Positions 17,287 through 25,609 are shown, numbered from the stretch's first letter. The stretch: 64,000 bases of DNA from Streptomyces sp. NBC_00461 (GCF_036013935.1 NZ_CP107902.1:620001-684000), one strand, 5' to 3'. Notes: a model not told the origin generated them from the letters alone. Translations and numbers: made by a program.

Positions 17287-17295
17287 GCTCGCCCA

Positions 17296-17916
17296 ATGGC
17301 GAAGTACTTCGACGTGCACCCCGACAACCCCCAGCCGCGCACCATCGCCCAGGTCGCGGACAGCATCCGCGCCGACGCGCTCATCGCGTACCCCACGGAC
17401 TCCTGCTACGCGCTGGGCTGCCGACTGGGCAGCCGTGACGGGATCGAGCGGATCCGGACCATCCGCCATCTCGACGACCGGCACCACTTCACCCTGGTCT
17501 GTCAGGACTTCGCGCAGCTCGGCCAGTTCGTACGGGTCGACAACGACGTGTTCCGGGCGATCAAGGCGTCGACACCCGGCAGTTACACCTTCATCCTGCC
17601 GGCGACGAAGGAGGTGCCGCGGATGCTGCAGCACCCGAAGAAGAAGACGGTCGGCGTGCGCATCCCCGACCACGTCGTCACCCAGGCCCTGCTCTCCGAA
17701 CTCGGCGAGCCGCTGCTGTCCAGCACGCTGCTCCTGCCCGACGAGGACGAGCCGATGACACAGGGCTGGGAGATCAAGGATCGCCTCGACCACGTGCTGG
17801 ACGCGGTGGTCGACTCCGGGGACTGCGGCACCGAGCCGACGACGGTCATCAACTTCTCGGAAGGCGAGGCCGAGATCGTACGGCGGGGGGCCGGGGACGT
17901 CAGCCGGTTCGAATGA
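17296..17916 (+). CDS. YciO/Sua5/YrdC family protein (threonylcarbamoyl-AMP synthase-like)
   Basis: A 206-residue protein with the YrdC fold. AQVADSIRADALIAYPTDSC is the conserved first strand-loop, followed by GCRLGSRDGIERIRTIRHLD and RHHFTLVCQDFAQLGQFV, and near the end ILPATKEVPRMLQHPKKKTV and GVRIPDH. The RHHFTLVC segment fits the YciO branch better than housekeeping TsaC/Sua5, which starts t6A tRNA modification from threonine, bicarbonate and ATP. It begins nine bases after the FBP gene and is probably cotranscribed with it, linking two translation-related proteins under the same TetR operator. Confidence 0.85.
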   Translation: MAKYFDVHPDNPQPRTIAQVADSIRADALIAYPTDSCYALGCRLGSRDGIERIRTIRHLDDRHHFTLVCQDFAQLGQFVRVDNDVFRAIKASTPGSYTFILPATKEVPRMLQHPKKKTVGVRIPDHVVTQALLSELGEPLLSSTLLLPDEDEPMTQGWEIKDRLDHVLDAVVDSGDCGTEPTTVINFSEGEAEIVRRGAGDVSRFE

Positions 17917-18026
17917 CGGCGTCGGCGGTGAGGCCGGGGGCCTGACGGCTGGACGAATGGCCCGTGCAACGATGACCCGGACCGGCCGCGACCGGCCCGT
18001 CGGGCCGACGTGTCGCTTCACCGCAG

Positions 18027-18050
18027 AGTACGCAAGTACGCAAGTACGCA
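18027..18050. repeat. Three tandem AGTACGCA units in the leader of the hydrolase gene
   Basis: Exactly three head-to-tail copies of the 8-mer AGTACGCA occupy 18027-18050, immediately before the GAGAGG ribosome-site region of the dienelactone hydrolase gene. This may be slippage-prone DNA or a repeated protein-binding site. Confidence 0.8.
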
Positions 18051-18066
18051 GAGAGGTAGTCCCCCC

Positions 18067-18822
18067 ATGACCTCCGTACAGGGAACAGCCGTTGACATCC
18101 CCACCGAGGACGGCGTCGCGGACGCCTATGTAGCACACGCCGCCGACGGCGGTCCCCGGCCCGGCGTTCTGCTCTACCAGGACGCCTTCGGGTTGCGCCC
18201 CCATCTGACGTCGATGGCCGACCGGATCGCCGAGGCCGGCTACACGGTGCTGGTGCCCAACGTCTTCTACCGTCACGGGCGTTCGCCGGTCGTCGAGCTG
18301 CCGGAGTTCATCGACCCCGAGGCGCGACCGGAGATCTGGGGGAAGGTCTGGCCGCTGATCCAGTCCCTGACGCCCGACCTCGCGATGCGGGACGCGGACG
18401 CGTATCTGCGCTGGCTGGCCGACTCCCCCCTGGTCGCGGACGGCCCGGTCGCGTTGACCGGTTACTGCATGGGTGCGCGGCTGGCCCTGTACACGGCGGG
18501 CACCTACCCGGAGCGGGTCGCGGCCGCGGCCGGCTTCCACGGAGGCCAGCTGGCGTCGGACGCTCCCGACAGCCCGCACCTGGTGGCCGAACACATCACC
18601 GCCGAGCTGTACTTCGGCCACGCCGACCAGGACTCGTCCCTGCCTCCCGAGCAGATACAGCGCCTGGAGGACGCGCTGACCGCTGCGGGTGTACGCCACC
18701 GCTGCGAGGTCTACCCGGGCGCCGCCCACGGCTTCACCCAGGCGGACACCGCGTCGTACAACAAGGACGGCGACGAGCGGCACTGGGCCGCGCTGCTCGA
18801 CCTCCTCAAGCGCACGTTCTGA
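18067..18822 (+). CDS. Dienelactone hydrolase family protein
   Basis: A 251-residue cytosolic alpha/beta hydrolase of the DLH type. The nucleophile is Cys134 in GYCMGAR, the family hallmark. The acid lies in YFGHADQDSSLP (Asp187) and the catalytic His is His221 in GAAHGFT. The N-terminal segment VLLYQDAFGLRPHLTSMADR is also typical. Classical members open dienelactones in aromatic (chlorocatechol) breakdown; stand-alone copies such as this have unknown ester or lactone substrates. Start ATG 18067 follows a GAGAGG site across a run of six C. No partner genes. Confidence 0.9.
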   Translation: MTSVQGTAVDIPTEDGVADAYVAHAADGGPRPGVLLYQDAFGLRPHLTSMADRIAEAGYTVLVPNVFYRHGRSPVVELPEFIDPEARPEIWGKVWPLIQSLTPDLAMRDADAYLRWLADSPLVADGPVALTGYCMGARLALYTAGTYPERVAAAAGFHGGQLASDAPDSPHLVAEHITAELYFGHADQDSSLPPEQIQRLEDALTAAGVRHRCEVYPGAAHGFTQADTASYNKDGDERHWAALLDLLKRTF

Positions 18823-19059
18823 CGCGCACTGCCCGAGGCACGCGGGTGCCGGCCTGACCTTCGACCCGTGTCGAAGACCTACGCACTGCATTTCCCAGCT
18901 CGCCCTCTGCAAGCAAGGGAGGACGCCCTCGCCGGCGTCGACATCTTCCTGACCGGTATCGCAGCCCTGCACTGAACGACTGCGAACGAGCACGAACGGC
19001 CGCTGCACCGCCCGTCCCACCGATCAATCTCTTGGTGTGCCGGCGGCTACGGAGCCGAC
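18823..19059. other. Convergent intergenic stretch, no gene seen
   Basis: This stretch lies between the dienelactone hydrolase and the GH95 terminator. I see no plausible coding frame and no further clear structure. Confidence 0.5.
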
Positions 19060-19106
19060 GACGGCCCTCACGGGCGCGCGGGCGGGGCGCGTCCGTGAGG
19101 GCCGTC
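19060..19106 (-). terminator. Hairpin terminator of the GH95 gene
   Basis: Perfect 14-bp arms GACGGCCCTCACGG (19060-19073) and CCGTGAGGGCCGTC (19093-19106) enclose a 19-base GC-rich loop. The structure begins 12 bases after the stop codon of the minus-strand GH95 gene. Confidence 0.85.
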
Positions 19107-19118
19107 CAGTCGGCGCCG

Positions 19119-22016
19119 TCACACTCCGACGGGCTGCCACTCCTGGTTGTCGCCGCCGCCGGTGGGCCACTGGATGATCTTGGCGCCGTCGGCCGTCGAG
19201 CCGCCGTTCACGTCCGCGCACAGGCCGCTCTTGACGTTGATCAGGCGGTAGTAGCCACCGGACGTCGGTACGAGCTTCCACCACTGGTTGACGCCGTTGG
19301 TGTCCGACCACTGGTCGAGCGCTGTGCCGTTGGAGGTGGAGCCGCCGGGGTTGTCGAGCACCTTGCCGCTGTTGACGTTGGACAGGCGGTACGAGCCGTC
19401 GTAGTCGGGGAGCAGCTTCCACTTCTGGTTGGCGCTGCCGGACCAGGGGAACTGGATGGCCGCGCCGCCGTTGGCGGTGGAGGCGCCGGAGATGTCGATG
19501 ACCTTGCCGCTCCTGCGGTTGACCAGCTTGAAGACTCCGGTGAGCAGGCCGATCGTGATCGTGGTGCTCGTGCCGGCGGTCAGCGACACCGTCCGGGCGT
19601 GGTTGCCCAGCGAGGACGTCTTCACCGTGGCGGCGGTGCTGACGGACGTGATGCCGCGTCGGCAGATGAAGGTGATGTCCTGGTCGATGTCCGAGGTGAG
19701 CTTGACGGTGGCGGTACGGGCCACGGTGTCCCAGGTCAGGGACTGGATGCTGATGCGGTTGCGGCCGCGGACGCCCTTGATGGTGCCCTGGGCCAGCTGG
19801 TCGGGGAGGGCGGGGAGGATCTCCAGGACGCCGGGGCGGCTGTAGACCAGTGCCTCCGCCAGGATGGCGGGGATGGTGTTGGCCGCGTCGCAGTTGTAGA
19901 TGTCCAGATTGGGGTTGTGGGAGGTCATCAGCGAACGCCAGACCATGTTCTTGCCGTAGATCTTCAGCAGGTTGGCGTACACGCCGGCGCCGTCCTTGAG
20001 GCGGGCGCGGGACAGCGCGCGGTGCAGGCTGCCGTGGGCCGAGAAGTTCGCGTCGCCGCGCTTGTCCAGGGCCTTGGCCGCGTACTTGACGAGGTCGGGC
20101 TTCTCCTCGGGGTTGATCTCGTGCAGCGGCCAGGCGCCGTACATGTGCTGTACGTGCCGGTGGTCGTAGCGGTCGGTCAGGCCCGGCCAGGACCATTCGG
20201 CGAGCGCGCCGTCACCGTTGATGGTGTAGTCGGGCAGCTTGGCGAGCAAGGCGGTCCAGCGGGCCACGCCCTTGCCGCTGCCCTGTTCCAGTCCGAGTTC
20301 GTTCGCGGCGTCGATGGCGGCCTGCAGGGCGTGTCTGCCGGCCATGATGTCGCCGGTGGCGTTGATGGAGAAGGACTGGCCCGTGCTGGTCGGGGTGTTC
20401 TCCATGGAGAAGGAAGGGACGAACACGGCCTTGCCGTGGGAGTCGGTGCGGGTGAGGAAGTCCTCGTAGAACAGGGCGAGTTCCATCAGGGCGGGGCCCA
20501 GCTTGTTCTGGAGAAAGGCCTTGTCACCGGTGACCTGGTAGTACTCCAGCAGTGGGTAGAGCATCCAGTCGGCGCCGCCGGTCCATGCCTGGCCTGGGAA
20601 GCTGCCGTTGTTGAAGTGCAGCATGTGCCCGTACTCGCCGTCGGTGCGGGACGGGGCGAGGAAGCCGCGAGCGTTGTAGAACCGGGTCGCGTTGTCGCGC
20701 CAGTCGGCCAACTGGCCGAGGACGAGGTCGAAGTACCCCTGCATCGCGTCGGTGAGGTCGAGGATGTTGCCCCCGGAGACCTGGAAGTTGATGTTGGCGT
20801 CGGTGGTGAAGTCGTCGGCCCAGGAGCCGGCCCAGGTGCCGGTCCAGATGCCGGTCAGGCGGGGCGGCAGAATGCCGGTGGAGCTGACGAACAGATAGCG
20901 GCCGGAGTCGTACATCCGCTCCAGCAGCGCTATGTCGACCGCGCCACTGTTGGACTTCTGGCGGGCGATGAGGTCGCTGGTGGACAGTTGTCGGTCGGCG
21001 GTGGAGACGTTCAGGTCGATGCTGGAACGGTCGTACATCGCCTGGTGCTTGGGGGCGTGTCTGCCCAGCAGGGTGGCATAGTCGGCGGTCAGCGAGGCCA
21101 GCGCGGCCTGCAGCGGCTTGGCGTCCCAGCCGGTGGAGGTCTCGTACCGGCCCAGCTTGGTCAGCAGCAGCACCTTGGTGGCCTTGGCGACCACGAGGGT
21201 GTTTCCGCTCGCGGTGACCGAGGAGCCGGATCCCGAGACGACGACCCGGGTGACGCCCTCGTAGCCGAAGGCGCCCTTCCCGGCAGGGTAGGTGCCGCGC
21301 AGGTTCAGGTAGCCGTCGCCGCTGGAGACGCTGGCGGTGGTGGCGAAGGAGACGCTGGACGGCGTGGAGTCCAGTGCGGTGTTGACGCTGAGGGTGGTGT
21401 CTACGGTGCGGCCGGTGGCCGGCAGCAGCTCGTGGACGATGACCTGGTCGGCGCGGGAGACGAAGACGTGGCGCTTCCAGGTGCCGAAGGAGTCCGTCCA
21501 GGTGTGGGTGACCTCGCCGGTGCGGAAGTCGGTGATCCGGGCGTAGTCGTTGACCGTGGTCATGCCCGGGGTACTGAGCTGCAGCTCGTAGCCGGGGTGG
21601 AACGTCTGCGTCCACTGCAGGTTCCAGCCGTTCGCGAAGGTCGACGCGGCCCCGGAGTAGTCGCCCGCCAGCGCCTTGTCCCGGGCCGGCTCCAGCACGC
21701 TTCTCAGGTCCGGGGGCATCGTGCTCCGGGTGCCGTTCGGCAGCACCAGTTTGTGGTAGTTGAAGATCATCTTTTCGAGCGTGGGCGTGCCGTAGTACAC
21801 GGTGCCGTACTCGCCGTTGCCGCTGAGGAACCCGTCGGTCCAGGCCGAGGCGGTGGCGTTGTCCCATGTACCGCGGCCCGGGAGGGTGACCTGGGGCGGG
21901 ACGGCCGCGGCGGCCCGGTTGGCGAACACGAAGCCCGGCAGGGTCGTGGCGCCGAGGGTCAGTGCGGCGGCGGTGAGGAAGCGCCGGCGGTCCACGGGAC
22001 GGTCGGGCAGTCTCAT
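19119..22016 (-). CDS. Secreted GH95 alpha-L-fucosidase/galactosidase with ricin-type lectin domain
   Basis: A 965-residue exported glycosidase. A twin-arginine signal (RRRFLTAAALTLGAT, from residue 10) is followed by an N-terminal beta domain and the GH95 (alpha/alpha)6 barrel, recognised by GRGTWDNATASAWTDGFLSG, LPPRLTGIWTGTWAGSWADD and HGSLHRALSRARLKDGAGVY. Residues about 826-965 form a ricin B/CBM13 beta-trefoil with three Q-x-W repeats (QKW, QWW, QEW). GH95 enzymes release terminal alpha-1,2-L-fucose or alpha-L-galactose from plant xyloglucan and similar glycans; the lectin domain probably anchors it to polymer. It is a single-gene unit with its own terminator; no operator was recognised upstream. 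Confidence 0.92.
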   Translation of the reverse strand: MRLPDRPVDRRRFLTAAALTLGATTLPGFVFANRAAAAVPPQVTLPGRGTWDNATASAWTDGFLSGNGEYGTVYYGTPTLEKMIFNYHKLVLPNGTRSTMPPDLRSVLEPARDKALAGDYSGAASTFANGWNLQWTQTFHPGYELQLSTPGMTTVNDYARITDFRTGEVTHTWTDSFGTWKRHVFVSRADQVIVHELLPATGRTVDTTLSVNTALDSTPSSVSFATTASVSSGDGYLNLRGTYPAGKGAFGYEGVTRVVVSGSGSSVTASGNTLVVAKATKVLLLTKLGRYETSTGWDAKPLQAALASLTADYATLLGRHAPKHQAMYDRSSIDLNVSTADRQLSTSDLIARQKSNSGAVDIALLERMYDSGRYLFVSSTGILPPRLTGIWTGTWAGSWADDFTTDANINFQVSGGNILDLTDAMQGYFDLVLGQLADWRDNATRFYNARGFLAPSRTDGEYGHMLHFNNGSFPGQAWTGGADWMLYPLLEYYQVTGDKAFLQNKLGPALMELALFYEDFLTRTDSHGKAVFVPSFSMENTPTSTGQSFSINATGDIMAGRHALQAAIDAANELGLEQGSGKGVARWTALLAKLPDYTINGDGALAEWSWPGLTDRYDHRHVQHMYGAWPLHEINPEEKPDLVKYAAKALDKRGDANFSAHGSLHRALSRARLKDGAGVYANLLKIYGKNMVWRSLMTSHNPNLDIYNCDAANTIPAILAEALVYSRPGVLEILPALPDQLAQGTIKGVRGRNRISIQSLTWDTVARTATVKLTSDIDQDITFICRRGITSVSTAATVKTSSLGNHARTVSLTAGTSTTITIGLLTGVFKLVNRRSGKVIDISGASTANGGAAIQFPWSGSANQKWKLLPDYDGSYRLSNVNSGKVLDNPGGSTSNGTALDQWSDTNGVNQWWKLVPTSGGYYRLINVKSGLCADVNGGSTADGAKIIQWPTGGGDNQEWQPVGV

Positions 22017-22517
22017 GATGCGACTCCGTTGTCTGATGCCTGACGGTGGGTACGGCCGGGCGTGGCGGCGCGCCGGTTCTGGTGCGGGCGGGGTGGCTTC
22101 TCGCCGGGAGGGAGCAGGCCGGCGCCCCGGATCGCGCGGTGGCAGGCGTGATCCGGGACTGCGGCCCAGCCCCGCTCCTCAGGCATGGCGTGGGAACTCG
22201 TCGTCGCCGCGCCGACGAACGCCCGCCGGCCTGCCGGGTTCACCACATGCCACTCCTCGCGTTTCCTCTCCATGTCCGTGGCGTAACACTCACCAAGGAC
22301 ATGGGATGGATTAGCAGGGATGGCGCCCCGTGGTGTCTAGAGCTGTGGGCGTAAAAACCTTCGATGGCCAGTAAATTCGAAGAACGTGGGGAGATTTTCC
22401 CTTTTCTGTTATCGGTGGCGAGGACCGAGGACTGCTCATACATGGGATGTCTTCCGCTCGGGTGGCGACCGAGAAGAATGGCGAGACATTCGGACGCATG
22501 TCACCACATCCCGATCG
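22017..22517. other. Upstream region of the GH95 gene, no gene seen
   Basis: About 500 bases without a credible gene. An inverted repeat with arms CCATGTCC (22270-22277) and GGACATGG (22297-22304) lies here, and 22340-22440 is AT-richer than its surroundings and may hold promoters. Short frames in this region are Arg/Ser-rich and lack starts with ribosome sites. Confidence 0.4.
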
Positions 22518-22589
22518 CCCGTTCACCCGTTCACCCGTTCAGCGGATCAGCGGATCAGCGGATCAGCGGATCAGCGGATCAGCGGACGG
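22518..22589. repeat. Tandem 8-bp repeat array, two related unit types
   Basis: Nine consecutive 8-mers: three CCCGTTCA (22518-22541), five GCGGATCA (22542-22581) and a degenerate GCGGACGG (22582-22589). The two units share the pattern xCxGxTCA, so one array probably grew from the other. It is not a CRISPR: there are no spacers. Confidence 0.9.
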
Positions 22590-22910
22590 TCGACCGTCGG
22601 GACGCCGGCCGGCTTGAGGCAGAGCGCCCGGGGAGAGCGCATGCCCGAGATGGCGGCGGCGGTGATCGTGGCGAGGCGGACGATGGCGACCAGTCCTCCA
22701 GCACGGGCAGGACTGTGCACGTTCGTGCGTGCTCGGCGAGGATTTCGCCGTGCCCCCGGACCGGCACGCGGCTCGTGGGCACGACGCGCCGGAGCCCTTG
22801 GGCTCACCGTGCCGGGTGAACGTCGGATTCGCGGACCCCGGCGGCGAGATCGACGGCGTGCGGGCCTCAAGTGGACATCGGACGCGCACTCCACTGGAAA
22901 CGACCACGGC

Positions 22911-22944
22911 GCCCGCGGAGTTCGCTCCGCGGGCTCCTTTCGTC
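22911..22944 (+). terminator. UUCG-loop intrinsic terminator without an assigned gene
   Basis: Perfect arms GCCCGCGGAG (22911-22920) and CTCCGCGGGC (22925-22934) close on the stable TTCG tetraloop and are followed by TCCTTTCG on the plus strand. It is oriented to stop a rightward transcript, yet no plus-strand gene is recognisable in the 890 bases before it; the nearest upstream gene, GH95, points left. Confidence 0.75.
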
Positions 22945-22987
22945 GGCCATGGTTCAACTTATTGACATGCACGCGACCCGGTGCCAG

Positions 22988-23005
22988 TTTGAGAGCGCTC
23001 TCAAA
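22988..23005. promoter_or_regulatory. LacI-type operator upstream of the GH64 gene
   Basis: An 18-bp perfect palindrome reading TTTGAGAGCGCTCTCAAA lies 76 bases before the GTG start of the GH64 glucanase. Its core GAGCGCTC is the typical LacI/CcpA/CebR-type half-site pair, and it differs from the CebR box at 58308 by one base in each arm. A sugar-responsive LacI-family repressor is the likely binder; none is encoded in this window. Confidence 0.75.
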
Positions 23006-23080
23006 GAGGTCCGGACCAATCCGGACCCATCCCCACAGGTGATTCCCCCCACAACAAGTGAACCCCCACGGAGGTGGAGC

Positions 23081-24280
23081 GTGCCCAGAAGGCTCACTCA
23101 CCGGCTCCTGGCCCCGGCAGCGGCGGCCGCGCTGCTCGCCGCGGTCCTCGCCATCCACTCGCCGTCGTCCGCCGACGCCGCGGTGCCCGACACCATCCCC
23201 CTGAAGCTGACCAACAACTCCGGTCGCGGCGAACCTGTCTACGTCTACACCCTGGGCACCCTGCTCTCGACGGGGCAGCAGGGCTGGGCGGACGCGAACG
23301 GCACGTTCCACGCCTGGCCCGCGGGCGGCAACCCGCCCACTCCCGCCCCCGACGCGTCGATCGCCGGGCCCGCCACCGGTCAGTCGAAGACGATCCGGAT
23401 CCCCAAGTTCTCCGGCCGGATCTACTTCTCCTACGGCCAGAAGCTCGTGTTCAAGCTGACGACCGGCGGTTTGGTGCAGCCGGCCGTGCAGAACCCGAGC
23501 GACCCCAACCGCGACATCCTGTTCAACTGGTCCGAGTACACGCTCAACGACTCCGGCCTGTGGCTCAACAGCACCCAGGTGGACATGTTCTCCGCGCCCT
23601 ACGCGGTCGGGGTGCAGCGCGCCGACGGCAGCACGGCCACCACCGGCCACCTCAAGCCGGGCGGCTACAACGGCTTCTTCAGCGCTCTGCGTGGACAGCC
23701 GGGCGGATGGGCCAACCTGATCCAGACGCGCTCCGACGGCACCGTCCTGCGCGCGCTGGCACCGGGCTACGGCCTGGAGAACGGAGCCCTTCCCGCGTCC
23801 GCCATGGACGACTACGTGAGCCGCGTCTGGCAGAAGTACGCGGCGAGCACACTGACGGTGACACCGTTCACCGACCAGCCGGACACGAAGTACTTCGGCC
23901 GCGTGTCGGGCAACGTCATGAACTTCACCAACAGTTCGGGAGCGGTCGTCACCAGCTTCCAGAAGCCGGACGCCGACAGCATCTTCGGCTGCCACAAACT
24001 GCTCGACGCGCCCAACGACCAGGTACGCGGACCGATCTCCCGCACCATGTGCGCGGGATTCAACCGCTCCACCCTCCTGGCCAACCCCAACCAGCCGGAC
24101 ACCACGACGGCGAACTTCTACCAGGACGCGGTGACCAACCAGTACGCCCGGAAGATCCACGCCCAGATGGCCGACGGCAAGGCCTACGCCTTCGCCTTCG
24201 ACGACGTCGGCAACCAGGAGTCCCTGGTGCATGACGGCAGCCCGCAGCAGGCGTACCTGACCCTCGATCCCCTCAACTGA
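23081..24280 (+). CDS. Secreted GH64 beta-1,3-glucanase
   Basis: A 399-residue enzyme of glycoside hydrolase family 64 (laminaripentaose-producing beta-1,3-glucanase, or thaumatin-like glucanase type), which degrades fungal cell-wall glucan. A Sec signal covers residues 1-34 (RRLTHRLLAPAAAAALL, cleavage after ADA). The mature protein starts VPDTIPLKLTNNSGRGEPVY, followed by SGRIYFSYGQKLVFKL, LFNWSEYTLNDSGLWLNSTQ and QVDMFSAPYAVGVQ. The last segment ends GKAYAFAFDDVGNQESLVHD, all typical of GH64. GTG 23081 follows GGAGGTGG. No extra binding module is present, so this is the minimal form. A LacI-type operator lies upstream and a hairpin terminator downstream. Confidence 0.92.
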   Translation: MPRRLTHRLLAPAAAAALLAAVLAIHSPSSADAAVPDTIPLKLTNNSGRGEPVYVYTLGTLLSTGQQGWADANGTFHAWPAGGNPPTPAPDASIAGPATGQSKTIRIPKFSGRIYFSYGQKLVFKLTTGGLVQPAVQNPSDPNRDILFNWSEYTLNDSGLWLNSTQVDMFSAPYAVGVQRADGSTATTGHLKPGGYNGFFSALRGQPGGWANLIQTRSDGTVLRALAPGYGLENGALPASAMDDYVSRVWQKYAASTLTVTPFTDQPDTKYFGRVSGNVMNFTNSSGAVVTSFQKPDADSIFGCHKLLDAPNDQVRGPISRTMCAGFNRSTLLANPNQPDTTTANFYQDAVTNQYARKIHAQMADGKAYAFAFDDVGNQESLVHDGSPQQAYLTLDPLN

Positions 24281-24296
24281 AGGCTCAACGCCCCGC

Positions 24297-24326
24297 TCCC
24301 GCACACGGGGTGGCCTGTGTGCGGGA
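24297..24326 (+). terminator. Terminator of the GH64 gene
   Basis: Perfect 10-bp arms TCCCGCACAC (24297-24306) and GTGTGCGGGA (24317-24326) with a 10-base loop, 16 bases after the stop codon. Confidence 0.8.
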
Positions 24327-24639
24327 ACGGGAACGGGATTCAACACGGTGATGGCGAGCAGACCGAACAGGGCCGTCTCCAGCAGCCAGTTGAGCCAGAA
24401 GTCGCGGCAGGAGCAGCCGCGAGGCGCTCGGCCTCCAGGTGGGCGGCCACGCGCCGGGTCTGCCTGACAAATATGACTTCTAAATATGATGTGTGACTGA
24501 AACTCGCCCATAGGTGACCGGAGTTAACCGCCGGGAGTTGAGAGTTATTCAGTTACCAGTGGTAATCCCTTGCCTTTACCTGACCTTCACACGTAGACCT
24601 TGCTCCACGTTCTGCCATGGCTCTGGGGGGAGTTGGCAC
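24327..24639. other. AT-richer promoter region of the MHYT gene
   Basis: No gene seen. The stretch 24466-24500 has a short direct repeat AAATATGA. A 13-bp palindrome (TTACCA-G-TGGTAA) occupies 24553-24565. The GGGGGGAG ribosome site of the next gene lies at 24625-24632. Confidence 0.45.
24553..24565. promoter_or_regulatory. Palindromic operator candidate upstream of the MHYT gene
   Basis: TTACCA and TGGTAA flank a single central base, a perfect 13-bp palindrome 75 bases before the MHYT start codon. The binding protein is unknown. Confidence 0.4.
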
Positions 24640-25554
24640 ATGCACGGCACGGTTGACGGGTTCCGCTATGGCGCGGTGACCCCTGCGGCTGCCTATCTGA
24701 TGGCCTGTCTGGGAGGGGCGCTGGGACTACGCTGCATCGTCCGGTCCCTGCTCAACGAGGAGTCATGGAAACCCGGTTGGCTGGCGCTCGGCGCCGCGTC
24801 GATCGGCTGCGGCATCTGGACGATGCACTTCATCGCCATGCTCGGCTTCCAGGTCAAGGAGACCGGGATCCGCTACGACACGGGTCTCACCCTGCTGAGC
24901 CTGGCCCTGGCGATCATCGTGGTCGGCATCGGCGTGTTCATCGTCGGCTACCGCGGCTCCGGCAAGATCACGCTGGGCGTCGCCGGCGTGGTCACCGGTA
25001 TCGGTGTCGCCGTCATGCACTACCTCGGCATGGCCGCGGTGGAGGTGAACGGCGACATCCGGTACGACCCGCTCACCGTCGCCCTGTCCGTCGCCATCGC
25101 CATCGTCGCCGCTACCGCCGCGCTGTGGGCGGCCGTCAGCATCCGCGGCTTCATGACGAGCCTCGGGGCCAGCCTGGTCATGGGTGTGGCGGTGTCCGGC
25201 ATGCACTACACGGCCATGGCGGCCGTCAGCGTCCATGTGCACGACAACGGCAACGGGGCCTGGGCGGGCGACTCGCCCACCTCCCTGCTGCTGCCCATGC
25301 TCCTGGGACCGGCCGTCTTCCTGCTGCTGGCCGGGGTGGTGGTCATGTTCGACCCGCTTCTGGTGCTGGGCGACGGCGAGTGGAGCAGGTCGGCCACGTC
25401 CCGGCGGACCTCGGCGGCCAAGGAGGCGAACGAGCCCGTACCGCAGCACAGCAGCGCCGGCTTCGCCGAGCCGGTCGGCCAGGCCCGCCGCCGGCAGGAT
25501 CACTACGGGACCGCCGCACCGCAGTGGGCCCCACCGCCCGGCCACGACTGGTGA
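24640..25554 (+). CDS. MHYT-domain integral membrane sensor protein
   Basis: A 304-residue membrane protein with the MHYT sensory module. Seven hydrophobic segments span about residues 12-255, and three M-H motifs sit near membrane edges: WTMHFIAML, AVMHYLGMA and SGMHYTAMA. MHYT domains are proposed to bind copper and sense O2, CO or NO. Here no GGDEF, EAL or kinase domain follows; the C-terminal 60 residues are hydrophilic and probably disordered, so any output must be through a partner. ATG 24640 is preceded by a GGGGGGAG site; the longer in-frame upstream stretch overlaps the promoter palindrome. A hairpin terminator follows. Confidence 0.9.
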   Translation: MHGTVDGFRYGAVTPAAAYLMACLGGALGLRCIVRSLLNEESWKPGWLALGAASIGCGIWTMHFIAMLGFQVKETGIRYDTGLTLLSLALAIIVVGIGVFIVGYRGSGKITLGVAGVVTGIGVAVMHYLGMAAVEVNGDIRYDPLTVALSVAIAIVAATAALWAAVSIRGFMTSLGASLVMGVAVSGMHYTAMAAVSVHVHDNGNGAWAGDSPTSLLLPMLLGPAVFLLLAGVVVMFDPLLVLGDGEWSRSATSRRTSAAKEANEPVPQHSSAGFAEPVGQARRRQDHYGTAAPQWAPPPGHDW

Positions 25555-25573
25555 TCCGCGGCAGCGTTCCACA

Positions 25574-25609
25574 TGCGGACGGACCGGGCGGTTCAGCGTT
25601 CCGTCCGCA
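25574..25609 (+). terminator. Terminator of the MHYT gene
   Basis: Perfect 10-bp arms TGCGGACGGA (25574-25583) and TCCGTCCGCA (25600-25609), 20 bases after the stop codon. Confidence 0.75.

Noticed and set aside
19032..22043. 1003-codon plus-strand open frame opposite the GH95 gene
   Set aside because: Valine/glycine-rich shadow of the fucosidase gene; no motifs, and it runs through the terminator hairpin.
22542..22581. Possible CRISPR array
   Set aside because: Units of 8 bp are directly adjacent with no spacers, and no cas genes are present.
24340..24511. Minus-strand stretch encoding a hydrophobic segment (FWLNWLLETALFGLLAITVL)
   Set aside because: It looks like one membrane helix, but no start with a ribosome site, no continuation and no family match; it could be a remnant but cannot be supported.
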